From contig JAMXSV010000018.1 of assembly GCA_027559495.1 (NCBI GenBank), forward strand, positions 992,001 through 1,056,000: a stretch of DNA of 64,000 bases, written 5' to 3'. Within the stretch, counting starts at the first letter, position 1. Each line of letters opens with the position of its first letter. The DNA is from Aurifilum marmelostoma. Its lineage: Eukaryota > Ascomycota > Sordariomycetes > Diaporthales > Cryphonectriaceae. The notes under the pieces are model-generated. The model ran no database searches. It was not told the DNA's origin and was given only the letters and a program-made list of their open reading frames with translations. Made by a program: the position numbers and the translations under genes. Positions 24,580 to 34,875 of the stretch are shown piece by piece.

Positions 24580-26418
24580 CTTGTCTGCATGGGCCTAGAC
24601 GAGTGGCAGCCCACGCCAGAAGGAACGGAAAGCCTGCAGGGTAGCCCGCAGCGGTTGGGGGGTGTGCAAGTGGCCGGTGGATACCGTATGACGAAGGTGC
24701 ACAGGCAGGTATGCGGCTCTGGTTGGGCAGAACAGATCTCGGAGGATAACTCAATGATGGGCGGACGCGGGAGGTTGCACTACCGGATGCGCATCGTACC
24801 TCGGATGTGTGTGACCTGTACGGGATTGGAGGATCGCAGCCTGGAGGGCGTCGGTTGCGCTCGGCCAGACGGAGCAAGCTCGATGACAAGAAAGAAGGGC
24901 TCACCGGGCCTGACAGGAAAAGAGACGATTAGCCGTCGAACAAAAGGTAAAAAAGGGCGGTCGGACGGTTGACTGGGGTTCAGATGCAGCAGGACATGCA
25001 GAGGGCCGTCTGCCTGCATGCAGGACGTGTGGCAGCCTGCAGACCAAGGAATAAGTGACCCATCCGTGTGTTGCTAGGCTCTGCATCGGCCCTCCACCAG
25101 CCATGTGCTTTAGACTGTCTGCTACCATGGTATGCAGCCTGGTGAACGTATCGTATCTAGCGCAGATGCAGTCACATGCCAGGCTGACTCACTTTACAGC
25201 GGTGATCTCCTCAGGGCAGGTGATGATGATGATCAAAAGTGCAGATGCTGGTTGGCGATGGTCGGTGGAGCATTTATGAGAGAAAAGGGGAACAACAGAC
25301 CTTTTATTATTGCGGTGATTTTGGTCTCAGCATCGATGACAGCAGGGAAACCTGAGGAGGCACAAAAGAAAGGGAAAAAGAAAGAGGTCTTATTTAGCGG
25401 AAGAGGCTCACGGGCTAGTGAACATTAGGAAACAGAGAATCAAGACCTTCCTTTTTATCTCTGCGCATGCATCTGCTGTGCTCGTCCGTGACCGGAAAAG
25501 AGAGAGAAAATTAAACCAGTTTCGAGATGGGTCAAGGAGCTATGTATGTGTTTTGACGATCGCAACCTGCAAGTACTTCCTTTTCCTATCGTGGGCCTGA
25601 CTCTCTGTGTCTTTGCTCTGGGCTTCAGGGCCTAGCTTTTACACCGTTCGAGCTTGTGACGAAACCATCCAGGTCAGTACACCCAGTTCAGCAAGTCGGG
25701 ATGATAGCGACAGCTGACAGAGGGTCCCCTAGGACATCCAGGAGAGACATGATTGGTCATGATAGTGCTTGAGGCCCAGGGTCAGCGGGGCTGCAGGGGC
25801 ACTTCTAGCGTCAATCTTATCGATAATAGCGGGTTTGCAGCGGTGCCTTCAGGGGACCTGTTCAGTGCCGTCATCGGGCTAGAGCTGCTCAGGTCCGCAG
25901 GTTGGGTCCATTGGGTCCCATCCACAGGCCCATCAAGGTCACAACCACCAGGAACCAGCAGCTCCTGTGACGGACGAACCCGTCACATGTCAACGAGAAA
26001 AGCCTTGGACTGTCAGCAAAAGGTCTGTACAACAGCCACATCTTTTCCTTCTTCTTCTTCTTTCTTTTTCTTGTTATTCTGCTGATCTTTCCATTTCTGG
26101 TTTTTTTTTTTTCTTTTTGTTTTTTTGTCGTTCAATATAGCTTATCCCTGATATTTAGCAGTAAAGGTCACGAACACGAGGGACGCTTGGAAGGGCGAAA
26201 GCGAGGGTTGCGAGAGCGAGGCAGGACACGTGCCAAGACGCGGCGATGCGAATAAAGAACATACATTGATGCCTCGAATTGAATGGTCTCTCTAACTTGG
26301 TCAAAATGCCACCGCACTACTGAGTTGCCGTCCATATACCCAAGCCTGAGCTTTCGGCTGCATCAAGGGTGCAGACGACGGGGAGGAAAAGGATACGAAC
26401 CCTCAGAAACACCCATGT
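24580..26418. other. Gene-free stretch between atg26 and cmr1
   Basis: It holds the atg26 promoter side and the cmr1 3' end. It contains T/C-rich and poly-T tracts near 26040-26125 but no recognisable gene. A B-box-like string near 26390 on the minus strand does not fold as a tRNA. Confidence 0.5.
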
Positions 26419-28038
26419 CTACATCCAGAGACATACTTTCCCTGATGCCGTCCCGCCCACGACCCAGTTCTGCGTAGGATGAAGGTGCGCCACAGCCGGC
26501 ACTGCCGTGATGCCCTCCCCGTCCAGCTGCGCCAGCTGCTCACCGTCGGCGCCGTAGACGTCGACAAAGCGGTTCATGTTCCCGATCGCCAGCTTCGCAA
26601 TCCCGTCCGCCGGGTGTCGCTGCCACTGTGGCTTCAGTATTGTCACCCACCGGCCCGTCTGGTTGTTGTGCTTGACCACATGTGCGGGTTTCATCTCCTC
26701 CTCGTCCGCCGTGTACCCAGCCTTCCAGCCTGATGCCGCCTCCGAGAAGTCGTAGATCTTGATCGTGTCGTCGTACGAGCTCGTGGCCACGTGGCCCGTC
26801 GGGCTCCACGACGCGTGCGAGACGGACAGCCGGGACACGTGCTCGCCGACCTGGTGTGGGTGCGGCGACGCCTTGCCGGTGATCTTGCGCATGTCCCAGA
26901 TCTTCATCGTGCGGTCCAGCGAGGCGGTGGCAAGAAGGTGTGGGGCCTGGGGATGCAGCGAGAAGCCGCCTATCTTGGCGTCGCTGAGCTCCCAGATCTC
27001 GGCGTTGTCCTTGGTGCGGAGGTCATACCGGCCAACGGAGCCCGAGAGGGTGGAGAAGACAATTATATTGGGGTCACTCGATGCCATGTCGATGGAGCTG
27101 ATGGGGAGGTCTTCCTCGTCGTCCGGCCCAAATACCTGGACCGACACAGGTGTTCCCGCACCGAGATCGAGTTTTCGGATGGTCGAGTCGTAAGAAGCCG
27201 TGTAGACTGCGTTGTGATCTGTAGAGGGGAAATGGAATGACGATATCGTCCTTGTGTGTGTCTTGAAGGCTGAAATCACAGGCGGCTCGACCTCGTCCTC
27301 GTCCTCGTCTTCCACCTGAACTACTTCCTGTGAGGCGTCAAAAATACCCATAGCACCCTCTTTATCTCCGGCAAAGATCAGAGGCTTTGCTTGTGTAGGG
27401 TGGAAACCCATCGAGTAGATTCTCTGCGGAACAATTTTGATATCTGTCGAGGAGAGAACGTTAGCAAGTCGGTCGGATGCTTCCATTCCCGCGAGTAGCC
27501 TTGTGATAGACGCACCATTTACAGCCCACTTGTCGTACATCTCCAGTCTATTCATACTCTCCCTCAGCTGCTTCAGATCCTTGTCCGTAGTTTGCTTTAT
27601 ATCGTCCTCGTCAAAAGTCCGTACGCCAGGATCAGCACCCATCTTGGGAAGCAGGCGTCCTAACGAATTGATATTGTCGTTAAACTTCCTCCCTTCAACC
27701 ATAATACTATCCAGACTCAGGTCATCCGAGACCCTAGCCTTCTTGGCCGGCCTATCTGGAGACAGTAACGCAGCCGGAACATTGTCGTCGTGCTCTTTCT
27801 TGACGGGATCCTGGCCCTTGAGTCTCGAACTCGCCCTCGTCGCAACGGCAGGTTCGCGCCTGGGTCTCTCGCTCCTGAATGCAGGAGATCGCTTGCGTTT
27901 CGCTGGCTTGGGAGCAGGAGGAGGCTTGGCAATCTTGACTGCCGATTTGGAGATGTCCTTGAGAATAGCTTGGTTCGCGGCGATGTTCTGCAGTCTGCGC
28001 TGCTCGAAGAGGGACACGCCCTCCTTCTTGGGAGGCAT
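26419..28038 (-). CDS. cmr1: WD40-repeat DNA damage-binding protein Cmr1
   Basis: Intronless, 539 aa from the ATG at 28038 (an open frame extends 10 codons further but lacks a better start). The N-terminus is basic and disordered (MPPKKEG, EQRRLQNIAANQAIL, KPAKRKRSP), followed by repeated WD40 blades across about 200-539 (for example ATASLDRTMKIWDMR and ATSSYDDTIKIYDF). This arrangement matches the Cmr1/WDR76 family, nuclear proteins that bind damaged DNA and gather at intranuclear quality-control sites under replication stress. Length agrees with the family (about 500-540 aa). The gene is divergent from the Mtf2-like gene, sharing a 472 bp spacer. Confidence 0.93.
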   Translation of the reverse strand: MPPKKEGVSLFEQRRLQNIAANQAILKDISKSAVKIAKPPPAPKPAKRKRSPAFRSERPRREPAVATRASSRLKGQDPVKKEHDDNVPAALLSPDRPAKKARVSDDLSLDSIMVEGRKFNDNINSLGRLLPKMGADPGVRTFDEDDIKQTTDKDLKQLRESMNRLEMYDKWAVNGASITRLLAGMEASDRLANVLSSTDIKIVPQRIYSMGFHPTQAKPLIFAGDKEGAMGIFDASQEVVQVEDEDEDEVEPPVISAFKTHTRTISSFHFPSTDHNAVYTASYDSTIRKLDLGAGTPVSVQVFGPDDEEDLPISSIDMASSDPNIIVFSTLSGSVGRYDLRTKDNAEIWELSDAKIGGFSLHPQAPHLLATASLDRTMKIWDMRKITGKASPHPHQVGEHVSRLSVSHASWSPTGHVATSSYDDTIKIYDFSEAASGWKAGYTADEEEMKPAHVVKHNNQTGRWVTILKPQWQRHPADGIAKLAIGNMNRFVDVYGADGEQLAQLDGEGITAVPAVAHLHPTQNWVVGGTASGKVCLWM

Positions 28039-28510
28039 TTTCGGAATGGAAAAAGAAATTAAATTCAAGACTGAATAGCTAGGAAGATGCTCTGACTCTG
28101 CACTGCTGAATTGGAGAAGATAAAGTGGTTTGTAAGGCTCACGGCGTCAATCAAAGACAATAGGCGGCATTCAGGCGAGAGAGGAAAAAGGCACTTAAAG
28201 AAAAAGAGACGCGTCGGCAATGGCGCGATGCGCTGCAGTCATTGACGCCCTTTCGCGAGTAGCACGCGCTAGCACGCTGCTTGCCTGGGGGTGGAATAGG
28301 CTGCAAGCTTTTGGTGGTACAGTGGGTTGCAGGGGGGTGGCAGTGGGTCAGTGGGTAGAAGGCGATAAGCAAAGGTTCAGTCTTATCGGGGGGTCGACCC
28401 CTGTAAATTTTCTCGAGCTCTTATACAACTCCAACTTTGCACAACCAACTTTTGATTTTGATACTGGCTGCTGTATCCTCCGTCCCTCCCAGAGGACGGC
28501 TGCTTTCAAG
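28039..28510. promoter_or_regulatory. Shared divergent promoter region of cmr1 and the Mtf2-like gene
   Basis: 472 bp separate the two divergent start codons, so both promoters and 5' UTRs must lie here. No specific binding site is claimed. Confidence 0.5.
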
Positions 28511-29974
28511 ATGCCGACCACACTCACCCCATTTCTCTACCAGACAGGTACCCTCTCAAGATGTGCCAGGGCGGCAATCTTGCGATCCAGCTTCCATACG
28601 ACGTCCAGACGCAGATATGAGGACGATATCATCCCCTTCGAGCTGCCACCAGACCTCGAGAATGCCAGAAGAGGAGGAGGGCGTCGCCGGCAAGATACCA
28701 TCACGCCGACAGAGCGAGTCACGTTCGAGAACATTTTCAGAGAAATCGCCCAGAAGGGCCGGAGACCCAAGCTACCTAAATCCACAACGACCAAGGACAA
28801 GACGAGCGACCAGCAAGAAACCCCGACCATCCTCACGGCTCTCCAGTCGGTCGGCCGAGACGAAGCCAGCAGGGAACAGGCAGCCCTCAATGTGAACTCC
28901 ATCATAGAAGATGCCGCCTCGAAATACAGCAAGGCCCAGCCGTCAATCAGGGGGCTCGACCCGTTGTCGCCGCTGGATGCGACATACTCGGCCGCCGAGA
29001 GAGAGAAAGCGCTGCTGCGGTTCCCGCCGACGCTAAGACATGCTGCGAGGATGGCCTTTGGCATGTTTGACCCGGTAGAACCCATGCCGATCGTCCAGAT
29101 GGAAGGCGGAAAGCTGCAGAAGCTCGACTCATCGACAGAGCTAGACCCGGTCGAGGCGGTAGGGGCCGTGGCTGGGGTCAGGCCGGCTGAGGATAAACTC
29201 GCAAGGACGCTGGAGATTGAGGCAAAGCGCCGCAAGGAGCGGATGTGGATCAAGGCACGGATGGACGCTGCAAAGGATGACTTTGAGCTCTGGGAAGTCC
29301 TGGAGCAGGATGTCTTTCCCCTTGTCCACCGTCTGGGCATCACAGACTCGCCACAGAACCCCGCCTTCAAGCCGAAGAAGGCCAAGCGCTCGAAGAAGAG
29401 GGACCTTGTCGAGGAGGAGGTGGAGGAGGAGGAGGAGGTGGTGGTGGATGAGGCGGAGAAGACCGAGGCCCAGGAAGAAGCTCATCCAGAGAAGGCACAG
29501 GGCGCGGCCCAAACCTCTCTCGATATGGAGACTTATGGGCCTATCTACCCACAGCTCCTGCTGGAGGGCCTCGAGATGCTCGATACCAAGTTTGCACGCC
29601 CGTCGCCCTACGTCGCACACCTCCTCCCGCGCATCAAAGAGCTTGGTCTGGTGTCGTACGTCCTCGGTGTGAGCACGTCGTTCTACAACCGCCTGATGTC
29701 CCAGATGTGGAACCGCTACGGCGACGCCCAGGGCGTGTTGAGCCTGCTGGAAGAGATGAGGCATGCCGGTCTGTACTTTGACGAGGAGTCTAAATCGATT
29801 GTCCACCGTATCGAGTATGTGTACACGTCCGCCGAGGAAGGAGATAAGGCATTCTTTGCCGCAAAGCTGATGGACATGCCCGAGTACGAGCCGGTGCTGG
29901 CGGGCAGGCTGAGCCACTGGGTAGGCCATATCGACCGAAGTATCAAGGAGAGGAGACTGGGACTGGGCTTCTGA
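28511..29974 (+). CDS. Mtf2-like mitochondrial mRNA-processing protein
   Basis: Intronless, 487 aa from the ATG at 28511 (the open frame runs further upstream but that part has no protein character). The N-terminus looks like a mitochondrial presequence rich in Arg/Ser with a typical FHTTSRRRY end near residue 40. It is followed by PTERVTFENIFREIAQKGR, the signature of the fungal Mtf2-like family. In yeast, Mtf2/Nam1 supports processing, stability and translation of mitochondrial transcripts. A strongly acidic Glu/Val tract lies near 29412-29460, and the C-terminal part is helical and resembles repeat proteins such as PPR. The family call rests on memory of the N-terminal signature and is moderately secure; the mitochondrial location is well supported. 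Confidence 0.75.
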   Translation: MPTTLTPFLYQTGTLSRCARAAILRSSFHTTSRRRYEDDIIPFELPPDLENARRGGGRRRQDTITPTERVTFENIFREIAQKGRRPKLPKSTTTKDKTSDQQETPTILTALQSVGRDEASREQAALNVNSIIEDAASKYSKAQPSIRGLDPLSPLDATYSAAEREKALLRFPPTLRHAARMAFGMFDPVEPMPIVQMEGGKLQKLDSSTELDPVEAVGAVAGVRPAEDKLARTLEIEAKRRKERMWIKARMDAAKDDFELWEVLEQDVFPLVHRLGITDSPQNPAFKPKKAKRSKKRDLVEEEVEEEEEVVVDEAEKTEAQEEAHPEKAQGAAQTSLDMETYGPIYPQLLLEGLEMLDTKFARPSPYVAHLLPRIKELGLVSYVLGVSTSFYNRLMSQMWNRYGDAQGVLSLLEEMRHAGLYFDEESKSIVHRIEYVYTSAEEGDKAFFAAKLMDMPEYEPVLAGRLSHWVGHIDRSIKERRLGLGF

Positions 29975-30317
29975 AAAGCCATTGTGAGCTATCTCTACAT
30001 AAATGAAAGGCCTCGGGCTGTACTCCACTCACTGCCTCACGAGTTCCACGGAATGCCACGGGATGAGTCGAGATATGCTGGTGGAGAGATAGGAATGGAT
30101 CATGGTTTATATGGACTGCAGGCCGAAATTGTCCAACTTGCCCCACATGGGAAACCGCCGAACAGCATAGACCAAAGCAAATCACTTCCCACCGGCCTTG
30201 CTGGAGCCACATGGTACTCATCTCCCAGACGCATATCACCACATCCATCTCCCGTCGTTCATCGTACGTATCGTGGCTCAATCCACCAAAGAAAACCGTT
30301 GCTCCGAGCCCCCCTTC
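29975..30317. other. Convergent 3' spacer
   Basis: Short spacer between the Mtf2-like gene and the convergent gene of unknown function; nothing recognised. Confidence 0.5.
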
Positions 30318-31241
30318 CTACCCCTCCCGCATGATATTTCGAAGCTTGCCGGTCACATTGACGAGTCTGAGGTCCTTCGCGACATACAAGTCGGGAATCT
30401 CCTCCCCGTTGGTCCACCTCTTGGGTCCGAAGCTCGTAATCATTGGTCGAAGCTCTTCCGGCACGTGTAGGACGTCCATGCAGGTCTGGAGGTCGTAGTC
30501 CCTACCCGGCACCTGGCGAGCGACAATCCTACAGAGGGCAAAGGGAAATCCCAAAGTCAGTCCACAGTCACTCCCACAAGAACCATAGCCCCATCAATAA
30601 AAGTATGCACACTACTCACCACCCACGGTGCTGCTCGGTATTCACGGTGAACATCATCAGCCTTCCTGGTCCGCCTCTGCCAAGCGCCAGGATGCCGTAA
30701 TAGTCATCGGCTGTCACGTCCTGCCGCATAGCAGGGGACCAGCCAACATAAGTCTCGGCAGGCACATCAGGTTCCAGCATCGTGACGCGGAACATGGCCC
30801 GCTGGTCAATTACGGCTTGGATGGAGGACAAGGTGCTGCCCATGATCTCGAGGTCGGGACCGGGGGAGTCGTCCATGCGGTGAAGACAGAGCTTGGCGTC
30901 GGGGTATAGCATTCCCAGGGCTCCTAGGCATGCGCCGCGGATGCGCATCCTCTTGGGTGTCTGCTGGGGGGCGTCGTCATCGTCGCTCTGGAGGTTCTGT
31001 AAGGGCTGGGAGCTGGTCTCGGCGTTGGGGGGGTTGCTATCTTCGTCTTCCTCGAGCCCCATGGTGGCGCTGCTTTCCCTGCTGCTCCTTTCTTTGGAAG
31101 GACCCAGAGTGTTCATATTGTTCTGAGGATAGGCACGCTCTGGGGCGGTCTGAAGAATTCTCGTTAGTTTTCAGGCTTGGGCAGTGTATATTGGATGCCC
31201 GTTGCACTTACCAAGTCGACGACCTCACGGTGCGGAGACAT
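30318..31241 (-). CDS. Unrecognised protein, three exons
   Basis: Exons 31241-31212, 31149-30620 and 30528-30318 join in frame to 256 aa. The first exon is 10 codons (MSPHREVVDL) with a perfect GTAAGT donor; the second intron has a GTGAGT donor and CTGTAG acceptor. After an acidic, Ser-rich, probably disordered N-terminus (about 1-95) comes a compact domain with GACLGALGMLYPDAKLCLHR and a Trp/Tyr/Arg-rich stretch, ending in a basic tail. I do not recognise the family, and it has no signal peptide or membrane segment. The consistent phases and conserved-looking hydrophobic core argue that it is a real gene, probably nuclear or cytosolic. Confidence 0.75.
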
Positions 31242-33211
31242 TTTTGAAAGTTCGACCTGGCTGAGAGAACAGAAATTGTCGCAAGATACCCAGGTAGGAA
31301 GGTCACAAGGTCCTGTCAGAGTTCACTGCGCCTGGATGTGAATGAAGTCGACAGCCTTGTGATATAGAAGGAATGTCGAGATGCTGGACGTATGGGAACA
31401 GTATCGAGAAGGCACAACACACTGCGATACATTGATCAGAGAACAAATACAGAGATAAGTGATGTCTGCTGTCTCACAAGAGAGTAGATGTTATGATTAA
31501 GAGGAAATTAAGGGGGAAGGGCGAGCTGAGAAACGCGAGGGAGGGGGGACGCGTTTGGGAGAACAAGCTGGCTGACTAACGCATTTCGAGCTCGCCTTTG
31601 ATTTTGTATCTCTCAGAGTTTTCAGGCCATCTGCCAGAGTGCTCTGTGGGCCTGAAGCTCCTGGACTGGAACGTATAAGGCCTTCTTCCTTACCCTCTTT
31701 CCTTCCCAGCTTATGACTTTACTACACATCGTCTAGTGCCATTTCAGTATCCTGCTTCGACCTCCAGCGCACCACTTATAAAAGACTATCCATCTCCTCG
31801 ATGAGATCTATAAGATAGATGTCTAAACTACGCATAACCGTCAAGTTACTGTACCATGTGATTCTTAAGAAGAAAATCACATTTGGGAAGGGGCAAGACC
31901 AAATACAAACTTGGGACAGTTGAGACTTCGCAATGATCATCTTGATTATCCTCTCCACCCGGCTGATCCTTCTTGTCTTGAAGAGTATCGTGATATGATA
32001 CCTGTCGGTCATAATTACCAATGTCGTTGTCACGGAACCCTCAGGGGCCCAACGACCATGGTCACCACACCAAGGCAATGGACAACGCGTACTTATTATA
32101 TATCAATACCAGTCTCAGCATTTCCTCTCAAGTTTCATTTTGATACGTGCAAAGATAAAGTCTTGGTTCAGAGCAGCACTTCAAACATGGTTGTGCCTTG
32201 GAAGAGGGAGATGATGCGGTTGAGGACTTCGCAAACGTTGTTCTCTACATGTGAAGCCTACTGTGGCCTGCCATGCTGGAAAAGCCCCAGAATCTTGACC
32301 GGAACAATATGCCTCGTGGTCCCAAAACAGATATACCGTAGAAATCTCTAGCTACCTTGAATATCATACTGCCACAAAGTATCAGAAACACCTTTCTCTG
32401 TGTGAGTCACTGTATCTTGCATATCACATTCCATCCTCTGTGCAGGCCGCGATCTTCTGCTCCAGAATTTTCTCGTCCCATGTTTTCTGCCACAACAAGT
32501 GACTCACCCACCTGCACTCATTCTATTGTTCTATCGTGACTGTTATTGTACACCCAGGGCGGTCAGTGGTGTGGGCAGTGGTCCGTGCATTCAGCCTCTT
32601 TTCTATATAATCCAAGGCTCAGCCCCACGACGCAACTCTCCAACTTCTTGATCTTGTTTCCTTTGGACAGGGCCACAGTGGCACCTCGAGGGGTGTCCCA
32701 AAGTCAGCCATTCCATATTGTCAGTCAGTCCTCTTCCCATTCCTGTCTACTAGCAGCCTAAACACACCCTGGATTCATTGTCCATTTGCTGTGGCTGACC
32801 CTCACTGAACAACAAGCAGAACAACCAGCTGGATCTGGTCTATTCCGGATGGTGATCTGGAGAACCATATTCCTGTTCTCCAGATCGAATATGTCGTTAT
32901 GACCCCTCGCCCCCCGCCCAGCATGAGCTCCTATCCACCTATGCTCATGCACCCTATCGACATGTCGACTACCCCCCACTGGATTATTACTATATAAATC
33001 CAGGTGGTTTTCGCCTTCTTGGACCTGGCGTCCTTGCTATTTCCTCCTCCTCCTCCTCCTCACACCACGGTGCTTGTGATCACACCAATACCAAGCAAAC
33101 CAACAACCTGATCACAAGCACCAACAATCTGCCCTGGAGAGCAACCTATTGTTGCTCTCCACAAGAAGAAGAGGTCTACAATACAGACCTCAGTATTCCA
33201 AGGTCTCCAGT
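31242..33211. other. Gene-free stretch of about 2 kb
   Basis: It separates two divergent genes and must hold their promoters. No supported gene; the longest open frame (31911-32351) shows no domain, repeat or codon pattern that I trust. Confidence 0.5.
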
Positions 33212-33909
33212 ATGGCGACTGTACGTTCCAACGCCCCTTCTACACCCCCTCCATCCAGCCTTGACGCGTCCCAAACGTTTCCTGCCCTCCTGCCCCCCTG
33301 CCTTCCTGCTCTCCTTACCGCTCAATAGCAACGCACCACAAACCTTCTCCAAGGCGATGCTACGCGTCATCCTCTACCACATGGGTCCTCAATGATCTAA
33401 CACATCGCGCCACAACAGGTTCTGACCGACGGTCACCCCCCTGGAGCCCTCAAGTACCAGGCCTTCCTGGAACTTGAGGACTTCAGCGGGTGCGTTGAGA
33501 CTCACTATCTCAACCGCATCTACAACCGGGTGGACTGCGCAGACAGGAGCCGGAGTACCGCGGAGAGGCGCCGCCTGCGCGAGAGCGGGGTTACCTACCA
33601 GCGGGCGTTGCGTGCGCTCGCTGAGGACATTTGTCTGAGGAACCCCAAACTCAGCGCGGCGAAGATGGCCGAAATCGCGCGGACGCGGGTCTTGTGAGTT
33701 CTTTCCCCTTTGTTCATTGACATCTCCCCCCTCACTACTCTACAGGAAACTCTGTGATTGACTTTTTGCTTTTTGTTCTCAACAGCCTCGACCAGCGATT
33801 CTTCGATACCATGGGTTTCCATGGTGTCAAGATCGACACGTCCAATTGGACGTGGGTCGAGGAGATCACGGCTGAAGCGGCGGCGGAGGCCATGAGGCGG
33901 ATTGAGTAG
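33212..33909 (+). CDS. Small orphan protein with a 9-nt first coding exon
   Basis: Exons 33212-33220, 33419-33693 and 33786-33909 join to 135 aa. The first exon encodes only M-A-T before a GTACGT donor. The 198-nt intron ends in a CTAAC branch-like motif followed by ACAG. The second intron (33694-33785) has a GTGAGT donor and ends AACAG. The product is rich in Arg, Leu and Glu, mostly helical in character, with two Trp residues in a DTSNWTWVEE segment near the C-terminus; there is no signal peptide or membrane segment. I do not recognise it. The next in-frame ATG is far inside exon 2, so the tiny first exon is the simplest start. Confidence 0.65.
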
Positions 33910-34023
33910 GGGAGGAAGAGGGGGAGGGGAGGGAAAAGAGGGGGGGGGGTGTGTGTGGACCGATTCTCCGTCCACGTACCACGCTTCTCTAGGTTCCCAG
34001 CGCCGCGAAAGGCTTCGTCACCC

Positions 34024-34049
34024 TTGGAGGCCATCAATATGGCCTCCAA
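34024..34049. repeat. Perfect inverted repeat, 11-bp arms
   Basis: Arms 34024-34034 (TTGGAGGCCAT) and 34039-34049 (ATGGCCTCCAA) flank a 4-nt loop. Outer arms GCGAAAG (34005-34011) and CTTTCGC (34054-34060) can extend the stem across an internal loop. Confidence 0.9.
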
Positions 34050-34104
34050 AAAGCTTTCGCTGCGTGTGGGTTCCGTTGCGTGGTACAGTATGGCCTCGAG
34101 TCTT

Positions 34105-34178
34105 GACGAGGACATAGAACACCCCCAAAACCAATTCAACGGGGGGTGTTCCGGGGGCTGGACGAGGATATAGAACAC
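34105..34178. repeat. 18-bp direct repeat enclosing an inverted repeat
   Basis: GACGAGGACATAGAACAC at 34105-34122 recurs with one mismatch at 34161-34178. The copies flank a 10-bp inverted repeat (34117-34126 with 34142-34151; GAACACCCCC and its complement). Confidence 0.85.
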
Positions 34179-34875
34179 GCAACCAAACAGCTCCAAAGAG
34201 ATTGTTCTATTTCCCGCCCTCAACTTATTTGTCTCTCATATCGAATACTTGCTGTTTGACCGTATCTCGAGGATCGTAGACATGAAATGAGCCAGTCTAG
34301 GCTCCCATAGACACCGCCATCCGTCCCTCAGCATGGCCGCGAGCATCATGGACTCGGAGACAAGCTACGTCGAAGTGCGAGTAATATCGCGTATGCCAGG
34401 ATCACTGGCGCTTTTCAAATAACTATCTGGTGCCCGAGCAATGCTGCCAGTTGGCCATATTGAGCGGCAGTCGAGCTACAACATGCTTGCGCGCGACTTT
34501 GACGCGTTCCTAGACATAAACAAATCCAGCTCGCGCAAGAGACCTGGACCACCATCCACGACAGCGTTGCCTAAATGTCGATTGAAGAGCACTGCTGCCT
34601 GGTGTAAACGTAACGCACGGCGAACAACAAAAAACACTCATGAACTGGGTACGGGCTACCTCGAAGGTGTACGTGATGGGAAGAGGTTGACAATAAGATG
34701 GCGAAAAAGGACGCAAAACACAAGGCCAGGCGCGAAAACCATATACGATCTCTCAAGAGGGCTCAAAGTCGGACCAAAGCAAAATCATCTATCATTATTA
34801 TTATAGTCTAATTATTATCGCAAGGAAATCAACACGCGCAATCCCCATTAAGTATTTATTATCTCTCCACCTCGT

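Larger units (their letters stand above)
33910..34875. other. Gene-free stretch with hairpin and repeats
   Basis: It holds a G-rich run (33912-33957), a strong inverted repeat (34005-34060), a direct repeat with a nested inverted repeat (34105-34178) and nothing recognisable as coding. The rest probably contains the 3' ends of the flanking convergent genes. Confidence 0.6.

Noticed and set aside
26380..26420. tRNA B-box-like string on the minus strand (GGTTCGTATCC)
   Set aside because: The invariant A is missing, the T-stem does not pair and no A-box or acceptor stem is found at the right distance.
31911..32351. 146-codon frame in a 2 kb spacer
   Set aside because: No recognisable content and AT-richer composition than the confirmed genes; the length is compatible with chance.
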